Source: a virus. Taken from it: a stretch of 40,982 nt of DNA. Of this stretch, positions 21,265 through 28,699 are shown one piece after another. A program made the position numbers and the translations under genes. Location of the stretch: positions 1 to 40,982 of the IMG/VR virus record IMGVR_UViG_3300042987_002468. One strand, given 5' to 3'. The notes beneath the pieces are model-generated. The model was not told the DNA's origin and made no database searches. It saw only the letters and a list, made by a program, of their open reading frames with translations. Every line of letters starts with the position of its first letter. Position 1 is the stretch's first letter.

Positions 21265-21935
21265 CACTCACCAAAAACACTGACAAGCTCCGCCGAGAGG
21301 TCGCTGCACACGTTGCAGCGGACTCTATTACTCAACGCATTTACTGGGACGAGAAAAACAGCAAAGGGTGCTTCATTGGTTGTTTAGCTAAAGGCGATGA
21401 CCCGGCAATCAATGAAGCAACCTATGGCCTGCCTGTAATGCTGCAGCGGATTGCTGAAAGCATTTTCGAGGGACTGCCTGCTGACGACGCCAAAGTGTTC
21501 TTTGCAGTGTTACCTGATGCAGTGAGATGCGATGGTAAGGATTTGACCAAGGTTGGATGGCAGTTTTTAGCTGCTGAGCTGCGTAGCCTGCCTACGCAGC
21601 CTGCCGAGATCCAGGCAGTTATTGATCCAGTGATCGTAGGCATGGATCTGTTGGCCAGTGGGCAGAAGTGGTCTACTGATGCTGCTTGGGCTGCTGCTGC
21701 TCGGGCTGCTCGGGCTGCTCGGGCTGCTGCTGCTGATGCTGCCTGGGCTGCCTGGGCTGCTCGGGTTGCTGCTGCTGCTGCTCGGGCTGCTGCTGATGCT
21801 GCTGCTGCTGCTGATGCTGATGCTGCCTGGGCTGCTGCTGATGCTGCTGCTGCTCGGGCTGATGCTCGCCGGCGGCAGCGTGATCTACTGCTGCGCTTGA
21901 TTTCTGAAGCTCCCGTGATCGGAGGTGCGCAATGA
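21261..21935 (+). CDS. KGCFIGCL-type protein with Ala-rich tail, 224 aa (copy B)
   Basis: Paralogue of the 238-aa gene: KGCFIGCLAKGDDP, RIAESIFEGLPADDAKVFF, WQFLAAELRSLP, and the stretch around residue 118 nearly identical also at DNA level (AGATCCAGGCAGTTATTGAT in both). The Ala-rich tail (about 134-210) differs in length and order, as expected for slippage. Ends ARRRQRDLLLRLIS. Confidence 0.75.
   Translation: MTLTKNTDKLRREVAAHVAADSITQRIYWDEKNSKGCFIGCLAKGDDPAINEATYGLPVMLQRIAESIFEGLPADDAKVFFAVLPDAVRCDGKDLTKVGWQFLAAELRSLPTQPAEIQAVIDPVIVGMDLLASGQKWSTDAAWAAAARAARAARAAAADAAWAAWAARVAAAAARAAADAAAAADADAAWAAADAAAARADARRRQRDLLLRLISEAPVIGGAQ
21675..21865 (+). repeat. GCTGCT-rich Ala-coding repeat, copy B
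   Basis: Imperfect units of GCTGCT, GCTCGG and GATGCT in frame with the Ala-rich tail of the 224-aa gene, more homogeneous than copy A. Confidence 0.8.
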
Positions 21936-22219
21936 CCACTGACTTCCGCGCATTAACTGATGAAATCTTACAGCTCTTGGATTACTACATCCCCGAAGAT
22001 GACCGCCCGACTTGTTGGGATCCGTGGAGGCAACGCGCCCGTGCCGCTCTGTCCGAGCCAGAGCCGGAGGGGCCGACGGTCATGGAGATCATTGAGCTTG
22101 CAGACGAGATTGAAGCAGCCGAGCTGGGGCAGGTTGATCTAGTTCGAGCAGCACTCGCCCGCTGGGGCCACCAGCCCGCGCCGCTGCCTGCGGGGGAGGT
22201 GGAGCCTAACGCCGAGTAG
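21932..22219 (+). CDS. accessory protein, 95 aa (module copy B)
   Basis: MTTDFRALTDEILQLLDYYI, then ARAALSEPEPEGPTV, then VRAALARWGHQ and a Pro-rich end. Shorter paralogue of the 167-aa gene at 20132. Last gene of the GC-rich accessory block. Confidence 0.65.
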   Translation: MTTDFRALTDEILQLLDYYIPEDDRPTCWDPWRQRARAALSEPEPEGPTVMEIIELADEIEAAELGQVDLVRAALARWGHQPAPLPAGEVEPNAE

Positions 22220-22334
22220 ACGCACTCTCTACGAGGCCCCGGAAGGGGTGCGCGATTAGCGAGACGCGCCCCTCGGCACCCGTCGAGCCCTAGTGTTTAG
22301 GCGGGTGCTCTTTACTGTAATCACTCCACCTTGA
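22220..22334 (+). terminator. GC-rich hairpins with weak terminator after accessory block
   Basis: No gene. Hairpin AGGGG-TG-CGCG/CGCGCCCCT (about 22235-22273), then GCACCCG/CGGGTGC (22276-22308) followed by TCTTT. The second may be a weak terminator separating the accessory block from the exonuclease operon. Confidence 0.4.
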
Positions 22335-22538
22335 ATGAAATGCCCAAAATGCTTCAGTTGTCTGACAAGAGTTGTTTTAACAAGGGAAACGCTAGATGGT
22401 AAGTACATAATAAGGAGAAGGGTGTGCAGCTCGTGCAATCATCGCTGGTATGCAGCCCAAACGACAGAACAGGGCATTGACGCAAAGCAGTTGACATGGA
22501 GCAAAAAACATGGTGTAATGTTGTCTAACTGGTCATAG
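22335..22538 (+). CDS. zinc-ribbon protein, NrdR-like, 67 aa
   Basis: Two CxxC pairs (CPKC at 3-6, CSSC at about 31-34) around a strand-rich region, with IIRRRVCSSCNHRWY resembling the zinc ribbon of NrdR-type regulators and phage Ogr-like activators. No ATP-cone domain is present. A role as small DNA-binding regulator is inferred. Confidence 0.6.
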   Translation: MKCPKCFSCLTRVVLTRETLDGKYIIRRRVCSSCNHRWYAAQTTEQGIDAKQLTWSKKHGVMLSNWS

Positions 22539-22563
22539 CAAACAACAGTCACGCAGAAAACCA

Positions 22564-23325
22564 ATGGCACACCCGAAATCAGGGTTTTACGAAAAAGACG
22601 ATCAAGAGTACGTTTCCGTCAGCTCGGTTCTGGGGAGAACAGGTGAACTCTTCAATCCAAACAAGTCAAAGGGTCTGGAAATTTGGAGACAAATGGAGCC
22701 TGACTGGGAAGATATAATTTCTCGCGCTCAGCGAAGGGGCACGATTATACACTCTGAAATTGAAATGTCTTTTTTTGGGGAGGCAGAAAAGCACAAGCTT
22801 GAAGATGCCAGCATGGAAGAAATCATGCAATACAACATACATGAGTACATTGCGCATCTTTCCCCTGTGCTTGATTTGATAAAAGAAGAAAACTTTGTCG
22901 CTGGAGAACCAAGCAGAGCATTCATACCGGAAGAGGTTTTATTTTGCGATCACGGATATGCGGGCACGCCCGACCTGAGACTTTCCTGGTGCGGGCAGTA
23001 CAGCATCTGGGACTGGAAAACAGTGCGCTCGTATAAAGAAAAGAACGTTAAGAAAAAAGCAAAGTCAATGTCTCACTACAAAGAGGCATTCGTCCAGATT
23101 GGAGCCTATGCCCTTGCCCATAACCTTGCAGTCCGCAAAGGAGAACTTGACAAAGAGATTACACAGGGAGTAATCTGTGTTTGCTATGACTGGCGCGAAC
23201 CCCATGTTCACGTTCTAGACAGGCAGGAGCTTAAAGCTGCTGCGCTTGAGTTCATCGAGCGTTTTCAGGCTTACTGCTCACTTGAAAACACCTCATTCCC
23301 TCGCGCTACCGAAGTAGCAATTTAA
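22564..23325 (+). CDS. PD-(D/E)XK exonuclease, RecB/Cas4-like, 253 aa
   Basis: Nuclease of the PD-(D/E)XK group: RGTIIHSEIE (about 59-68, with the conserved His), then EEVLFCDHGYAGTPDLRL and IWDWKT (the PD...D-x-K core, about 124-153), then QIGAYALAHN. Such phage enzymes resect DNA ends and partner with annealing proteins, here probably the gene at 17101, with SSB directly downstream. Confidence 0.8.
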   Translation: MAHPKSGFYEKDDQEYVSVSSVLGRTGELFNPNKSKGLEIWRQMEPDWEDIISRAQRRGTIIHSEIEMSFFGEAEKHKLEDASMEEIMQYNIHEYIAHLSPVLDLIKEENFVAGEPSRAFIPEEVLFCDHGYAGTPDLRLSWCGQYSIWDWKTVRSYKEKNVKKKAKSMSHYKEAFVQIGAYALAHNLAVRKGELDKEITQGVICVCYDWREPHVHVLDRQELKAAALEFIERFQAYCSLENTSFPRATEVAI

Positions 23326-23327
23326 TC

Positions 23328-23702
23328 ATGCTTTCTTTGACTGCAAGTGGCTACGTCACAGGAGAAGTGAAAATTCAGGACGGCGATTACGGAAGGACCG
23401 GCGTCCTTGGCATTCGCTGTAAATCCGCCAACGGCAAACAGAGTCATTTTGTTAACGCTGTTTTTTACGGCAAGAAGATTGAGGTTGCGCAAAAGTACAT
23501 GGAAGACGGGCGCCAAGTTACTGTTGTTGGCAGCGTCAAAAACATCATCCCCAAGGAAAAGAAAGATGGCACAAAGTATGTGTCTATCTATATGGATGTT
23601 TCTGAGTTCACCCTTCCAGAAGTCAAGTCGAGCGAAGAAAGCTACTCCGCAGCAGCTCGTTCACGCAAAAACGTAGACGAGATTGATGATGTAGCGTTTT
23701 GA
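23328..23702 (+). CDS. ssb: single-stranded DNA-binding protein, 124 aa
   Basis: OB-fold pattern: ASGYVTGEVKIQDGDYGRTG, VNAVFYGKKIEVAQKYMEDG, then QVTVVGSVKNI and VSIYMDVSEFTL. The C-terminus EIDDVAF resembles the acidic tip through which bacterial SSB binds partner proteins. Two bases after the exonuclease gene. Confidence 0.8.
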   Translation: MLSLTASGYVTGEVKIQDGDYGRTGVLGIRCKSANGKQSHFVNAVFYGKKIEVAQKYMEDGRQVTVVGSVKNIIPKEKKDGTKYVSIYMDVSEFTLPEVKSSEESYSAAARSRKNVDEIDDVAF

Positions 23703-23985
23703 TTGCTTGGCAGAACACGGCGAGGATTGATCCCTGTTAGCCGTTTTGCCTCCCCAAGCGCCAACGCCTTCACTGCTCGGGCCAAGCGGTGAGTACGCAA
23801 TGTTGTGACATTCATTGCCAGGAAACAGCGCACGCAGCAAGTTCGGGGTCTCGTCAGTGAGCAGAGCGGTTCCAGCCCCTCCATGGCTTCTGGGCTCTGT
23901 TAAGGCAAATCGTTCGTAAGCCCAAGACTTGAAAGCCCCCGAAAGGGGGTTTTCTTGTATCCTTCTACAGTCAAGATTTTGACTA
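23703..23985 (+). ncRNA. 283-nt gene-free stretch ending in a terminator, possible small RNA
   Basis: No convincing coding frame with a ribosome site on either strand. GC-rich compared with its neighbours, with several short inverted repeats (for example CGGC/GCCG near 23720-23745), and it ends in a strong terminator at 23932-23953. It may be a transcribed RNA, an origin or merely a 3' untranslated region. Confidence 0.25.
23932..23953 (+). terminator. rho-independent terminator
   Basis: CCCCC-GAAA-GGGGG hairpin, extended by AAG/TTT pairs, followed by TTTTCTTG. It separates ssb and the gene-free stretch from the dNMP kinase gene. Confidence 0.85.
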
Positions 23986-24531
23986 ATGGAACGACTGATT
24001 GGCATCTATAGCCCAGCCCCCGGGTCTGGCAAGACATTTGCAGCAACTGTTCTTGCGCACAAGGGCTATCAGCCACTGAGCTTTGCGGAACCAGTCAAGA
24101 GAATGGCTATCGAGTTTTTTGTCAGCCTTGGGTACAGTAAAGATAAAGCCGTGAGTCTTGCCTGGGTCAACAAGGGAGAGATAATCCCTGAAATTAACGC
24201 AAGTGCTCGCTTTGTTCTGCAAACTATAGCGACTGAGTGGGGCAGGAATTACATGGCGAAAGATATTTGGGTGACGTGCTTGTGCGCCCGCGCTCAGCAA
24301 TTCTCTCATGTTGTCGTAGATGATGTTCGCTTTGAAAACGAGGCAGAAGCTATAAAATCAATGGGAGGCGAAGTATGGTGCATCAAACGCCCGTCAGCAA
24401 CGAACAACTTCAATCATGTCTCTGAGGGCGCACTTGATGACTGGGACGGCTTTGATCATTTTATAAATAACAGTGGTACGCTGGAAGAATTCAGGAGCGC
24501 GATTGATCTGCTAGTGCAAAATGCTTGGTGA
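23986..24531 (+). CDS. deoxynucleoside monophosphate kinase, 181 aa
   Basis: P-loop kinase: GIYSPAPGSGKTFAATVLA (about 6-24), LSFAEPVKRMAIEFF, then the pattern VVVDDVRFENEAEAIKSMGG (about 109-128) typical of phage dNMP kinases such as T4 gp1. It would phosphorylate dNMPs from host DNA breakdown to dNDPs. Just after a terminator; overlaps the next gene by 11 nt. Confidence 0.75.
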   Translation: MERLIGIYSPAPGSGKTFAATVLAHKGYQPLSFAEPVKRMAIEFFVSLGYSKDKAVSLAWVNKGEIIPEINASARFVLQTIATEWGRNYMAKDIWVTCLCARAQQFSHVVVDDVRFENEAEAIKSMGGEVWCIKRPSATNNFNHVSEGALDDWDGFDHFINNSGTLEEFRSAIDLLVQNAW

Positions 24532-25249
24532 TACGCACGACGACTTTTACGGCGCTCGCCTGGTTGCTGACGCAAGACTGCACCTATCGACAATTATGAA
24601 CGGACAATATTCAGAGCCGTTCTTCGTGACAATGTGCAAAATAATGTCTCATGAGGTTTATCTTGGGTATAAGACATTCAAGGGTAAAGAGATAAAGCTG
24701 AAAGGTATCAAGGATTTCTTTTACAGCACTTTGTACGGGCTTGGGCTTCGTCCGGCTACAATCAATATCTTTTTAGCTAATTGCTCAAAAGCTGCCGTCA
24801 ATGATAAAACGCAAACTCAGTATTCAATGCGCTTCATCAAATGGCTGCGCGAGCAAGACCCTGTGTTCAAGTTTCCGCAGGAGCTTTTTGAGCTAAAGAG
24901 AATCAGATCTTATATTGCAATCAGATACAAAAATAACAAAAGAAGAAGATGGCTGATGTTTGGATTTCTTGAGGCAATATATGTTCAAAAGCCACACCTG
25001 CTTCAAGACATAGGGGCTGGGCGCAAATACAAAGACGTTGCTCAGTGCTGCGAAGAAAATGATATAGCAGAAATGATGCAAACACTGAAACCAATTAAGC
25101 TATACAAGAATCCCACAATAGAGCAAGTAAGACAGCTTGCCGTTCTTCTGAGCCAAAGGCTTGACAAGCTTGAAAGACGCACGCTCATTGCTAAGCTTAT
25201 TGAGCTTTACAAAGCGGACAATGACAGCAAGCCTGATTGCGACGCTTGA
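24521..25249 (+). CDS. hypothetical protein, 242 aa
   Basis: Basic, helical protein; a central RYKNNKRRRWLMFGFLE and a C-terminal KLERRTLIAKLIELYKAD. It lies between dNMP kinase and the RusA-like gene and overlaps both, which suggests a DNA-metabolism role, but no family is recognised. Confidence 0.65.
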   Translation: MLGDTHDDFYGARLVADARLHLSTIMNGQYSEPFFVTMCKIMSHEVYLGYKTFKGKEIKLKGIKDFFYSTLYGLGLRPATINIFLANCSKAAVNDKTQTQYSMRFIKWLREQDPVFKFPQELFELKRIRSYIAIRYKNNKRRRWLMFGFLEAIYVQKPHLLQDIGAGRKYKDVAQCCEENDIAEMMQTLKPIKLYKNPTIEQVRQLAVLLSQRLDKLERRTLIAKLIELYKADNDSKPDCDA

Positions 25250-25760
25250 TCAGTGCTCTGCTCATCGCTTTTCCTTTTTCGTCTCCGGCAAGCCTGAAAC
25301 ACAGGGCAGCAAAAGCGCGTTTGGGCGCATCTACACAGACAAGACGGGTAGGCAGCGTGTAGCTGTTGCAATGACTGAGCAATCGAGCGGCGTTTACGCC
25401 TGGAGAAGCGCGATTGGCAAAGTTGCCGTTTTGATGAGACCGAAGAACTGGGAGACAAACGGAATTTATCTTTTGTCAATCATTTCCTACATGCCTCGCC
25501 CAAAGGCCCATTTCAACAGTCGGGGGGAATTGAAACCGAGCGCCCCTGTTTTTCATGCTAAGCTCGGGGATGCGGATAAATTGCTTCGCGCCTGTGGAGA
25601 CGCTCTTACAAAGATTTGCTACGACGATGACGCCTTGATTGTTGCCGCCTCATCAATCAAGGTGTTTTGCGACCCAAGCGACGGGCCTGGGGTTTACATC
25701 AGTGTCACAAGACTCGATGAAGCAGCGGCCTCTGCCATGGCCCTTGCCTTAAAACCCTGA
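25221..25760 (+). CDS. RusA-like Holliday junction resolvase, 179 aa
   Basis: Start placed at ATG 25221 (29-nt overlap upstream). Patterns of RusA: FFVSGKPETQGSKSAFGRIY near the N-terminus, then AKLGDADKLLRACGDALTKI and CYDDDALIVAASSIKVF, matching the KPD.DN.xK..xDAL...xDDxQI core with a diverged first part. It would resolve branched DNA before packaging. Confidence 0.7.
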   Translation: MTASLIATLDQCSAHRFSFFVSGKPETQGSKSAFGRIYTDKTGRQRVAVAMTEQSSGVYAWRSAIGKVAVLMRPKNWETNGIYLLSIISYMPRPKAHFNSRGELKPSAPVFHAKLGDADKLLRACGDALTKICYDDDALIVAASSIKVFCDPSDGPGVYISVTRLDEAAASAMALALKP

Positions 25761-25768
25761 CTGATCAC

Positions 25769-25797
25769 TTGCAAAGTCGCCATCAGCGTGGTAACTT
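25769..25797 (+). promoter_or_regulatory. possible promoter of the cyAbrB-like gene
   Basis: TTGCAA (25769-25774), 17-nt spacer, TAACTT (25792-25797), 25 nt before the ATG. Only partial matches to consensus; supported by the gene having its own terminator. Confidence 0.35.
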
Positions 25798-25822
25798 GTA
25801 CGAGTCAACCACAGACGCCAGC

Positions 25823-26356
25823 ATGGCACGCAAAAAACAGGGCGCGGAAGCCGTCCTTGATTCCCCCGAGACCGACCAAATGTCTACCGAAGCAACGATC
25901 GAAGCCACCGAAACTACCGAAACTGCAAAAACCGTGAAGGTTCGCGGTGAGAAGAAAGTTGGGCAGGAACTGCTCGACTTTGTGAAAGCCAACGAAGGGA
26001 TGCCCGTTGAGGATCTCGCCTTCAACGCTGGTTACTACACCAAAACGACCAACGTCGAAACTGGTGAAACCAACACGACTCCCCACAAGCAGGAGTTCTT
26101 CAAGGCTGTCACCGAGGCCTCCACCGGCATCGCTTTTACCCCCGCCAAGCGTGCCTATAGCTCGCGCAAAGGCCGGGCACCGGTGATCACCGTTGGCAAG
26201 CTTGGCAACTGCGTGGTCGGTATGCGCCACAGCTCGATTGCTGGATTTGAGCCTGGCAGCAAGGTGCAAGTCACTTCCGAGGCCGGGAAGATCATCCTGA
26301 CCCCTTACGAAGGAGCCGACGCCCCTGCCACCGACGACGACGATCTCGATCTCTGA
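25823..26356 (+). CDS. cyAbrB-like transcription regulator, 177 aa
   Basis: The body follows cyanobacterial cyAbrB proteins: GQELLDFVKANEGMPVEDLA, AFNAGYYTKT, KQEFFKAVTEASTGIAF, then SSRKGRAPVITV and GNCVVGMRHSSIAGFEPGSK, ending GKIILTPYE. The N-terminal 40 residues (Thr/Glu rich) are extra and the C-terminus is very acidic. cyAbrB factors repress or tune nitrogen and carbon genes in cyanobacteria. Codons are more GC-rich and uniform than in neighbours, and the gene stands alone before a strong terminator, so expression is probably high. Confidence 0.8.
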   Translation: MARKKQGAEAVLDSPETDQMSTEATIEATETTETAKTVKVRGEKKVGQELLDFVKANEGMPVEDLAFNAGYYTKTTNVETGETNTTPHKQEFFKAVTEASTGIAFTPAKRAYSSRKGRAPVITVGKLGNCVVGMRHSSIAGFEPGSKVQVTSEAGKIILTPYEGADAPATDDDDLDL

Positions 26357-26372
26357 TCAAATGATCATCTGA

Positions 26373-26396
26373 GGGGGCACGTCCCCCCTTTTTTTT
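26373..26396 (+). terminator. strong rho-independent terminator
   Basis: GGGGG-cacgtc-CCCCC hairpin followed by eight T residues, 17 nt after the cyAbrB-like gene. Confidence 0.9.
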
Positions 26397-26412
26397 GTTT
26401 TTTTGACATCAC

Positions 26413-26793
26413 ATGAAATCACTTCAAGAGCAGGCGCGGGAATGGAGACAGGCCTTTGAGGTCGAAAACGATCCAATCAAAGGAAATATTCAGTTCAATC
26501 TGCAGGCAAAGCTAATTGTTGAAGAGTACACGGAAGTCATTGACGCCTTGTGTCTTTTTGATCAAGACAACAAGCAAACTCACTCTGACCTGCTAAAAGA
26601 GCTAGCCGATCTTGTTTTTGTCTGTTATCAAGCGGCTGAAAACATGGGATGGGATCTCGACGAAACAATGCATCGAGTGTTTCAAAGCAATATGAGTAAA
26701 CTTGACGAAGAAGGCAAGCCAATTCGCAATGAGGATGGCAAGATTCTTAAAGGGGCAAACTATCAAGCGCCAAACCTACTTGATCTAGTATGA
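26413..26793 (+). CDS. MazG-like nucleotide pyrophosphohydrolase, 126 aa
   Basis: All-helical NTP-PPase: metal-binding VEEYTEVIDA (about 36-45) and LLKELADLVFVCYQAA (about 59-74), then FQSNMSKLDEEGKP and KGANYQAPNL. Phage enzymes of this type hydrolyse dNTPs such as dCTP or dUTP to monophosphates, which would feed ThyX downstream. Confidence 0.8.
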   Translation: MKSLQEQAREWRQAFEVENDPIKGNIQFNLQAKLIVEEYTEVIDALCLFDQDNKQTHSDLLKELADLVFVCYQAAENMGWDLDETMHRVFQSNMSKLDEEGKPIRNEDGKILKGANYQAPNLLDLV

Positions 26794-26978
26794 CGACTTC
26801 TTTTGATGCTGAAATCTTCATGCAGTGCTGTGAAAATTGCAGGTACTACATGAATACAGAATGTCACAAAGCCCCCCCTGTTTGTGCTCAGGGCTATAAA
26901 GGGCGCTGGGTGACAGTCGAGCCAGAAGACTGGTGCGGCGAATGGGTTTTGCACCCAGACCAATCACTGCTCCCATAG
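26790..26978 (+). CDS. Cys-rich small protein, probably zinc-binding, 62 aa
   Basis: CCENCRYY then ECHKAPP, and WVTVEPEDWCGEWV: a four-Cys arrangement common in small phage proteins. ATGA overlap with the MazG-like gene. Function unknown. Confidence 0.7.
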   Translation: MTTSFDAEIFMQCCENCRYYMNTECHKAPPVCAQGYKGRWVTVEPEDWCGEWVLHPDQSLLP

Positions 26979-26994
26979 CCATCGGAGCACCCCA

Positions 26995-27150
26995 ATGACC
27001 GACGCTGAAGCCGATGCCATCATTGATTCCGTCTGGTGCTCGGAGGCCACCCTGAGCGCCAATCTGCGGGCTCTGGCGCGTGCTGCTGCTGTCTATGGCT
27101 GGCGGTGCGCCCAGGCGGCCCGCTGGCTTGAAAAACACTCTTCTCGTTAA
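26995..27150 (+). CDS. small hypothetical protein, 51 aa
   Basis: ATG 26995 with GGAG seven bases upstream. MTDAEADAIIDSVWCSEATL, then an Ala/Arg helix (LRALARAAAVYGWRCAQAAR). GC-rich like the accessory block. Unknown function. Confidence 0.6.
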   Translation: MTDAEADAIIDSVWCSEATLSANLRALARAAAVYGWRCAQAARWLEKHSSR

Positions 27151-27152
27151 TC

Positions 27153-27302
27153 ATGACCGACCCGATCGAAGAACAGAAAAGGCAAGAGCGCTTAGAAAGC
27201 TGGTACGAAAAAGACGGGCGAAATGAAAAGAGTCACCCGATGTATTCTCTGTACACTGGGCTTGCTGAAAAGTACATGAACAAGGAAGAGAGCAATGCGT
27301 GA
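27153..27302 (+). CDS. small hypothetical protein, 49 aa
   Basis: ATG 27153, two bases after the upstream stop. Highly charged helix (EEQKRQERLESWYEKDG) and an aromatic end. Overlaps the next gene by 8 nt. Confidence 0.55.
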   Translation: MTDPIEEQKRQERLESWYEKDGRNEKSHPMYSLYTGLAEKYMNKEESNA

Positions 27303-27453
27303 GTTTCTTGACATCGAAAAACTCTTCCAAAGCTACTGGAAAGACTCTTTCCCGATGGCGCCTGCTAACAAGCAATCTGCTGCATCGCATGTAGCCTTTG
27401 CTAAATACGTGCTGCTGCAGGTTGAAGCACTTCGCGCACAGGATGAAGCATGA
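27295..27453 (+). CDS. small hypothetical protein, 52 aa
   Basis: Overlaps both neighbours (ATGA with thyX). MREFLDIEKLFQSYWKDSF, then a helical end (FAKYVLLQVEALRAQ). Unknown function; position suggests translational coupling to thyX. Confidence 0.55.
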   Translation: MREFLDIEKLFQSYWKDSFPMAPANKQSAASHVAFAKYVLLQVEALRAQDEA

Positions 27454-28076
27454 AAGTTGACTTTATTCACTGCACGCCTGATGCTGAGCGCCTGATTGTC
27501 GAAATGGCGCGGGTTAGCAACCCAGCCAATAAAGACAACTGGGAAACAGGACCGAAGCTTATCAAGTATTTGATTAAGCACAAGCATTGGTCGCCATTTG
27601 AAATGGCAAGCATGTGCGTAATGATCAACACTGAGCGTGATATTGCCGCTCAGATCTTGCGACATAGAAGCTTTAGTTTCCAGGAGTTTTCTACTCGCTA
27701 TGCCGTAACACAGCCCGCCGAAGTTCCAGCATTTCGTCGTCAAGACGAAAAAAACAGGCAGAGCAGTCATGACGACATCCCCGAAGAGGATGAAATTAGA
27801 TTTCGCTCTGCTGCTGCACAAGTAATCGGCAAGGCTTTTGGTGTGTACGAGGCAATGCTTACGCAGGGTGTTGCAAAAGAAACGGCGCGAAGGATTCTTC
27901 CGCTATGCACACCAACAACTTTGTATATGCACGGCACGATTAGAAGCTGGATACATTACATTCAGCTTCGATCTGACAATGGTACACAGCTTGAGCATCA
28001 GGAAATAGCAAAAGCCTGTAGGAGTATCTTCATTCAGCAATTCCCTGTCATTGGAGAGGCTGTTTTCTGTGACTAA
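27450..28076 (+). CDS. thyX: flavin-dependent thymidylate synthase ThyX, 208 aa
   Basis: Makes dTMP from dUMP using FAD. The ThyX signature RHRSFSFQEFSTRY is complete (about 71-84); also HWSPFEMASMCVMIN (46-60) and the C-terminal QLEHQEIAKACRSIF. The length fits the family (about 200-250). Couples upstream by ATGA and is followed at once by the dCTP deaminase gene. Confidence 0.92.
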   Translation: MKVDFIHCTPDAERLIVEMARVSNPANKDNWETGPKLIKYLIKHKHWSPFEMASMCVMINTERDIAAQILRHRSFSFQEFSTRYAVTQPAEVPAFRRQDEKNRQSSHDDIPEEDEIRFRSAAAQVIGKAFGVYEAMLTQGVAKETARRILPLCTPTTLYMHGTIRSWIHYIQLRSDNGTQLEHQEIAKACRSIFIQQFPVIGEAVFCD

Positions 28077-28611
28077 TCAATCAGGTCAGGGTGCAATTCT
28101 TCCTGATCACGAAATCGAGCGTCTGTCGCAAGAACAAGCGATGATCGTTCCGTACAACCCAGATCAACTCAACCCAGCCAGCTACGACGTTCGCCTGGGT
28201 GCTGAGTTGATGATCGAGTCGGTCGTATCCCCTGAGTACGTCAGGACTCCGATCAAGGGATTTACAGCGGAGAACCCCTGGATGCTGAAGCCTGGGCAGT
28301 TCTGCCTGGCAAGCACAGAGGAGATCCTGAACATGCCTGAGGATGTTGCGGGGCACTTCGCTCTCAAGTCAAGTCGCGGACGGGAGGGGTATTCTCATGC
28401 ACTAAGCGCATATATCGACCCCGGCTTTTATGGCAGTCGATTGACGCTAGAGTTGCACAACATTAGGCAAGTGCATCCCGTTCCGCTCTACCCCGGAATG
28501 TTGATTGGACAGATTGTTTTTCAACGCATGGAAAACAAGCCGCGCACAAGTTACGCGGAAAAGGGACACTACAATAACAATTTAACTGTGATGCCAAGTA
28601 TTTGGCAGTAA
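28069..28611 (+). CDS. dcd: dCTP deaminase, 180 aa
   Basis: Converts dCTP to dUTP (or dUMP in bifunctional types). QLNPASYDVRLGAEL (about 27-41), FALKSSRGREGYSHALSA and IDPGFYGSRLTLELHN with the catalytic Glu in LEL. The start is GTG 28069 with GGAGAG upstream, overlapping the thyX stop; TTG at 28051 is less likely. With MazG and ThyX it completes a dCTP-to-dTMP path. Confidence 0.85.
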   Translation: MTNQSGQGAILPDHEIERLSQEQAMIVPYNPDQLNPASYDVRLGAELMIESVVSPEYVRTPIKGFTAENPWMLKPGQFCLASTEEILNMPEDVAGHFALKSSRGREGYSHALSAYIDPGFYGSRLTLELHNIRQVHPVPLYPGMLIGQIVFQRMENKPRTSYAEKGHYNNNLTVMPSIWQ

Positions 28612-28619
28612 ATGTTCAT

Positions 28620-28692
28620 GCCCGAGTAGCCCAGCGGCAGAGGCAAAGACCTTAAAAGTCTTCAAGCGTGGGTTCAAGTCCCACCTCGGGTA
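28620..28692 (+). tRNA. tRNA with UAA anticodon (Leu?), short variable loop
   Basis: Cloverleaf: acceptor GCCCGAG/CTCGGGT (G1-U72), D arm, anticodon stem AAGAC/GTCTT with loop CTTAAAA (anticodon UAA, reads UUA), 5-nt variable loop CAAGC, T arm GTGGG-TTCAAGT-CCCAC, discriminator A. No CCA encoded. Leucine tRNAs normally have a long variable arm; this one does not. Confidence 0.88.
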
Positions 28693-28699
28693 TCGACAA

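Larger units (their letters stand above)
19220..22219 (+). repeat. duplicated three-gene accessory module
   Basis: Order SPAAQAV protein - KGCFIGCL/Ala-rich protein - EPEP/ARWG protein occurs twice (19220-20635 and 21067-22219), separated by an extra SPAAQAV copy and the ITWTP protein. Short DNA stretches are still identical between copies. Confidence 0.75.

Noticed and set aside
19835-21865. CRISPR-like repetition
   Set aside because: Units are short and contiguous with no spacers, and they are in-frame coding sequence. No CRISPR array or cas gene is seen in the window.
21658-21939. Leu-rich (+) and Gln/His-rich (-) frames over the second GCTGCT array
   Set aside because: Same repeat read in other frames; the Ala-rich frame continues from a conserved domain and is the real one.
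23642-24005. Two minus-strand frames between ssb and the kinase gene
   Set aside because: No ribosome sites, no promoter, overlap with ssb and the kinase start, and a composition expected of random GC-rich DNA.
26401-26411. TTGACA directly before the MazG-like gene
   Set aside because: It lies immediately before the ATG, so no -10 and start could fit upstream of the gene; probably chance next to the T-tract of the terminator.
28620-28692. Possible stop-codon suppressor tRNA
   Set aside because: The anticodon in the folded loop CTTAAAA is UAA, which reads the sense codon UUA. A suppressor of the UAA stop would need anticodon UUA.
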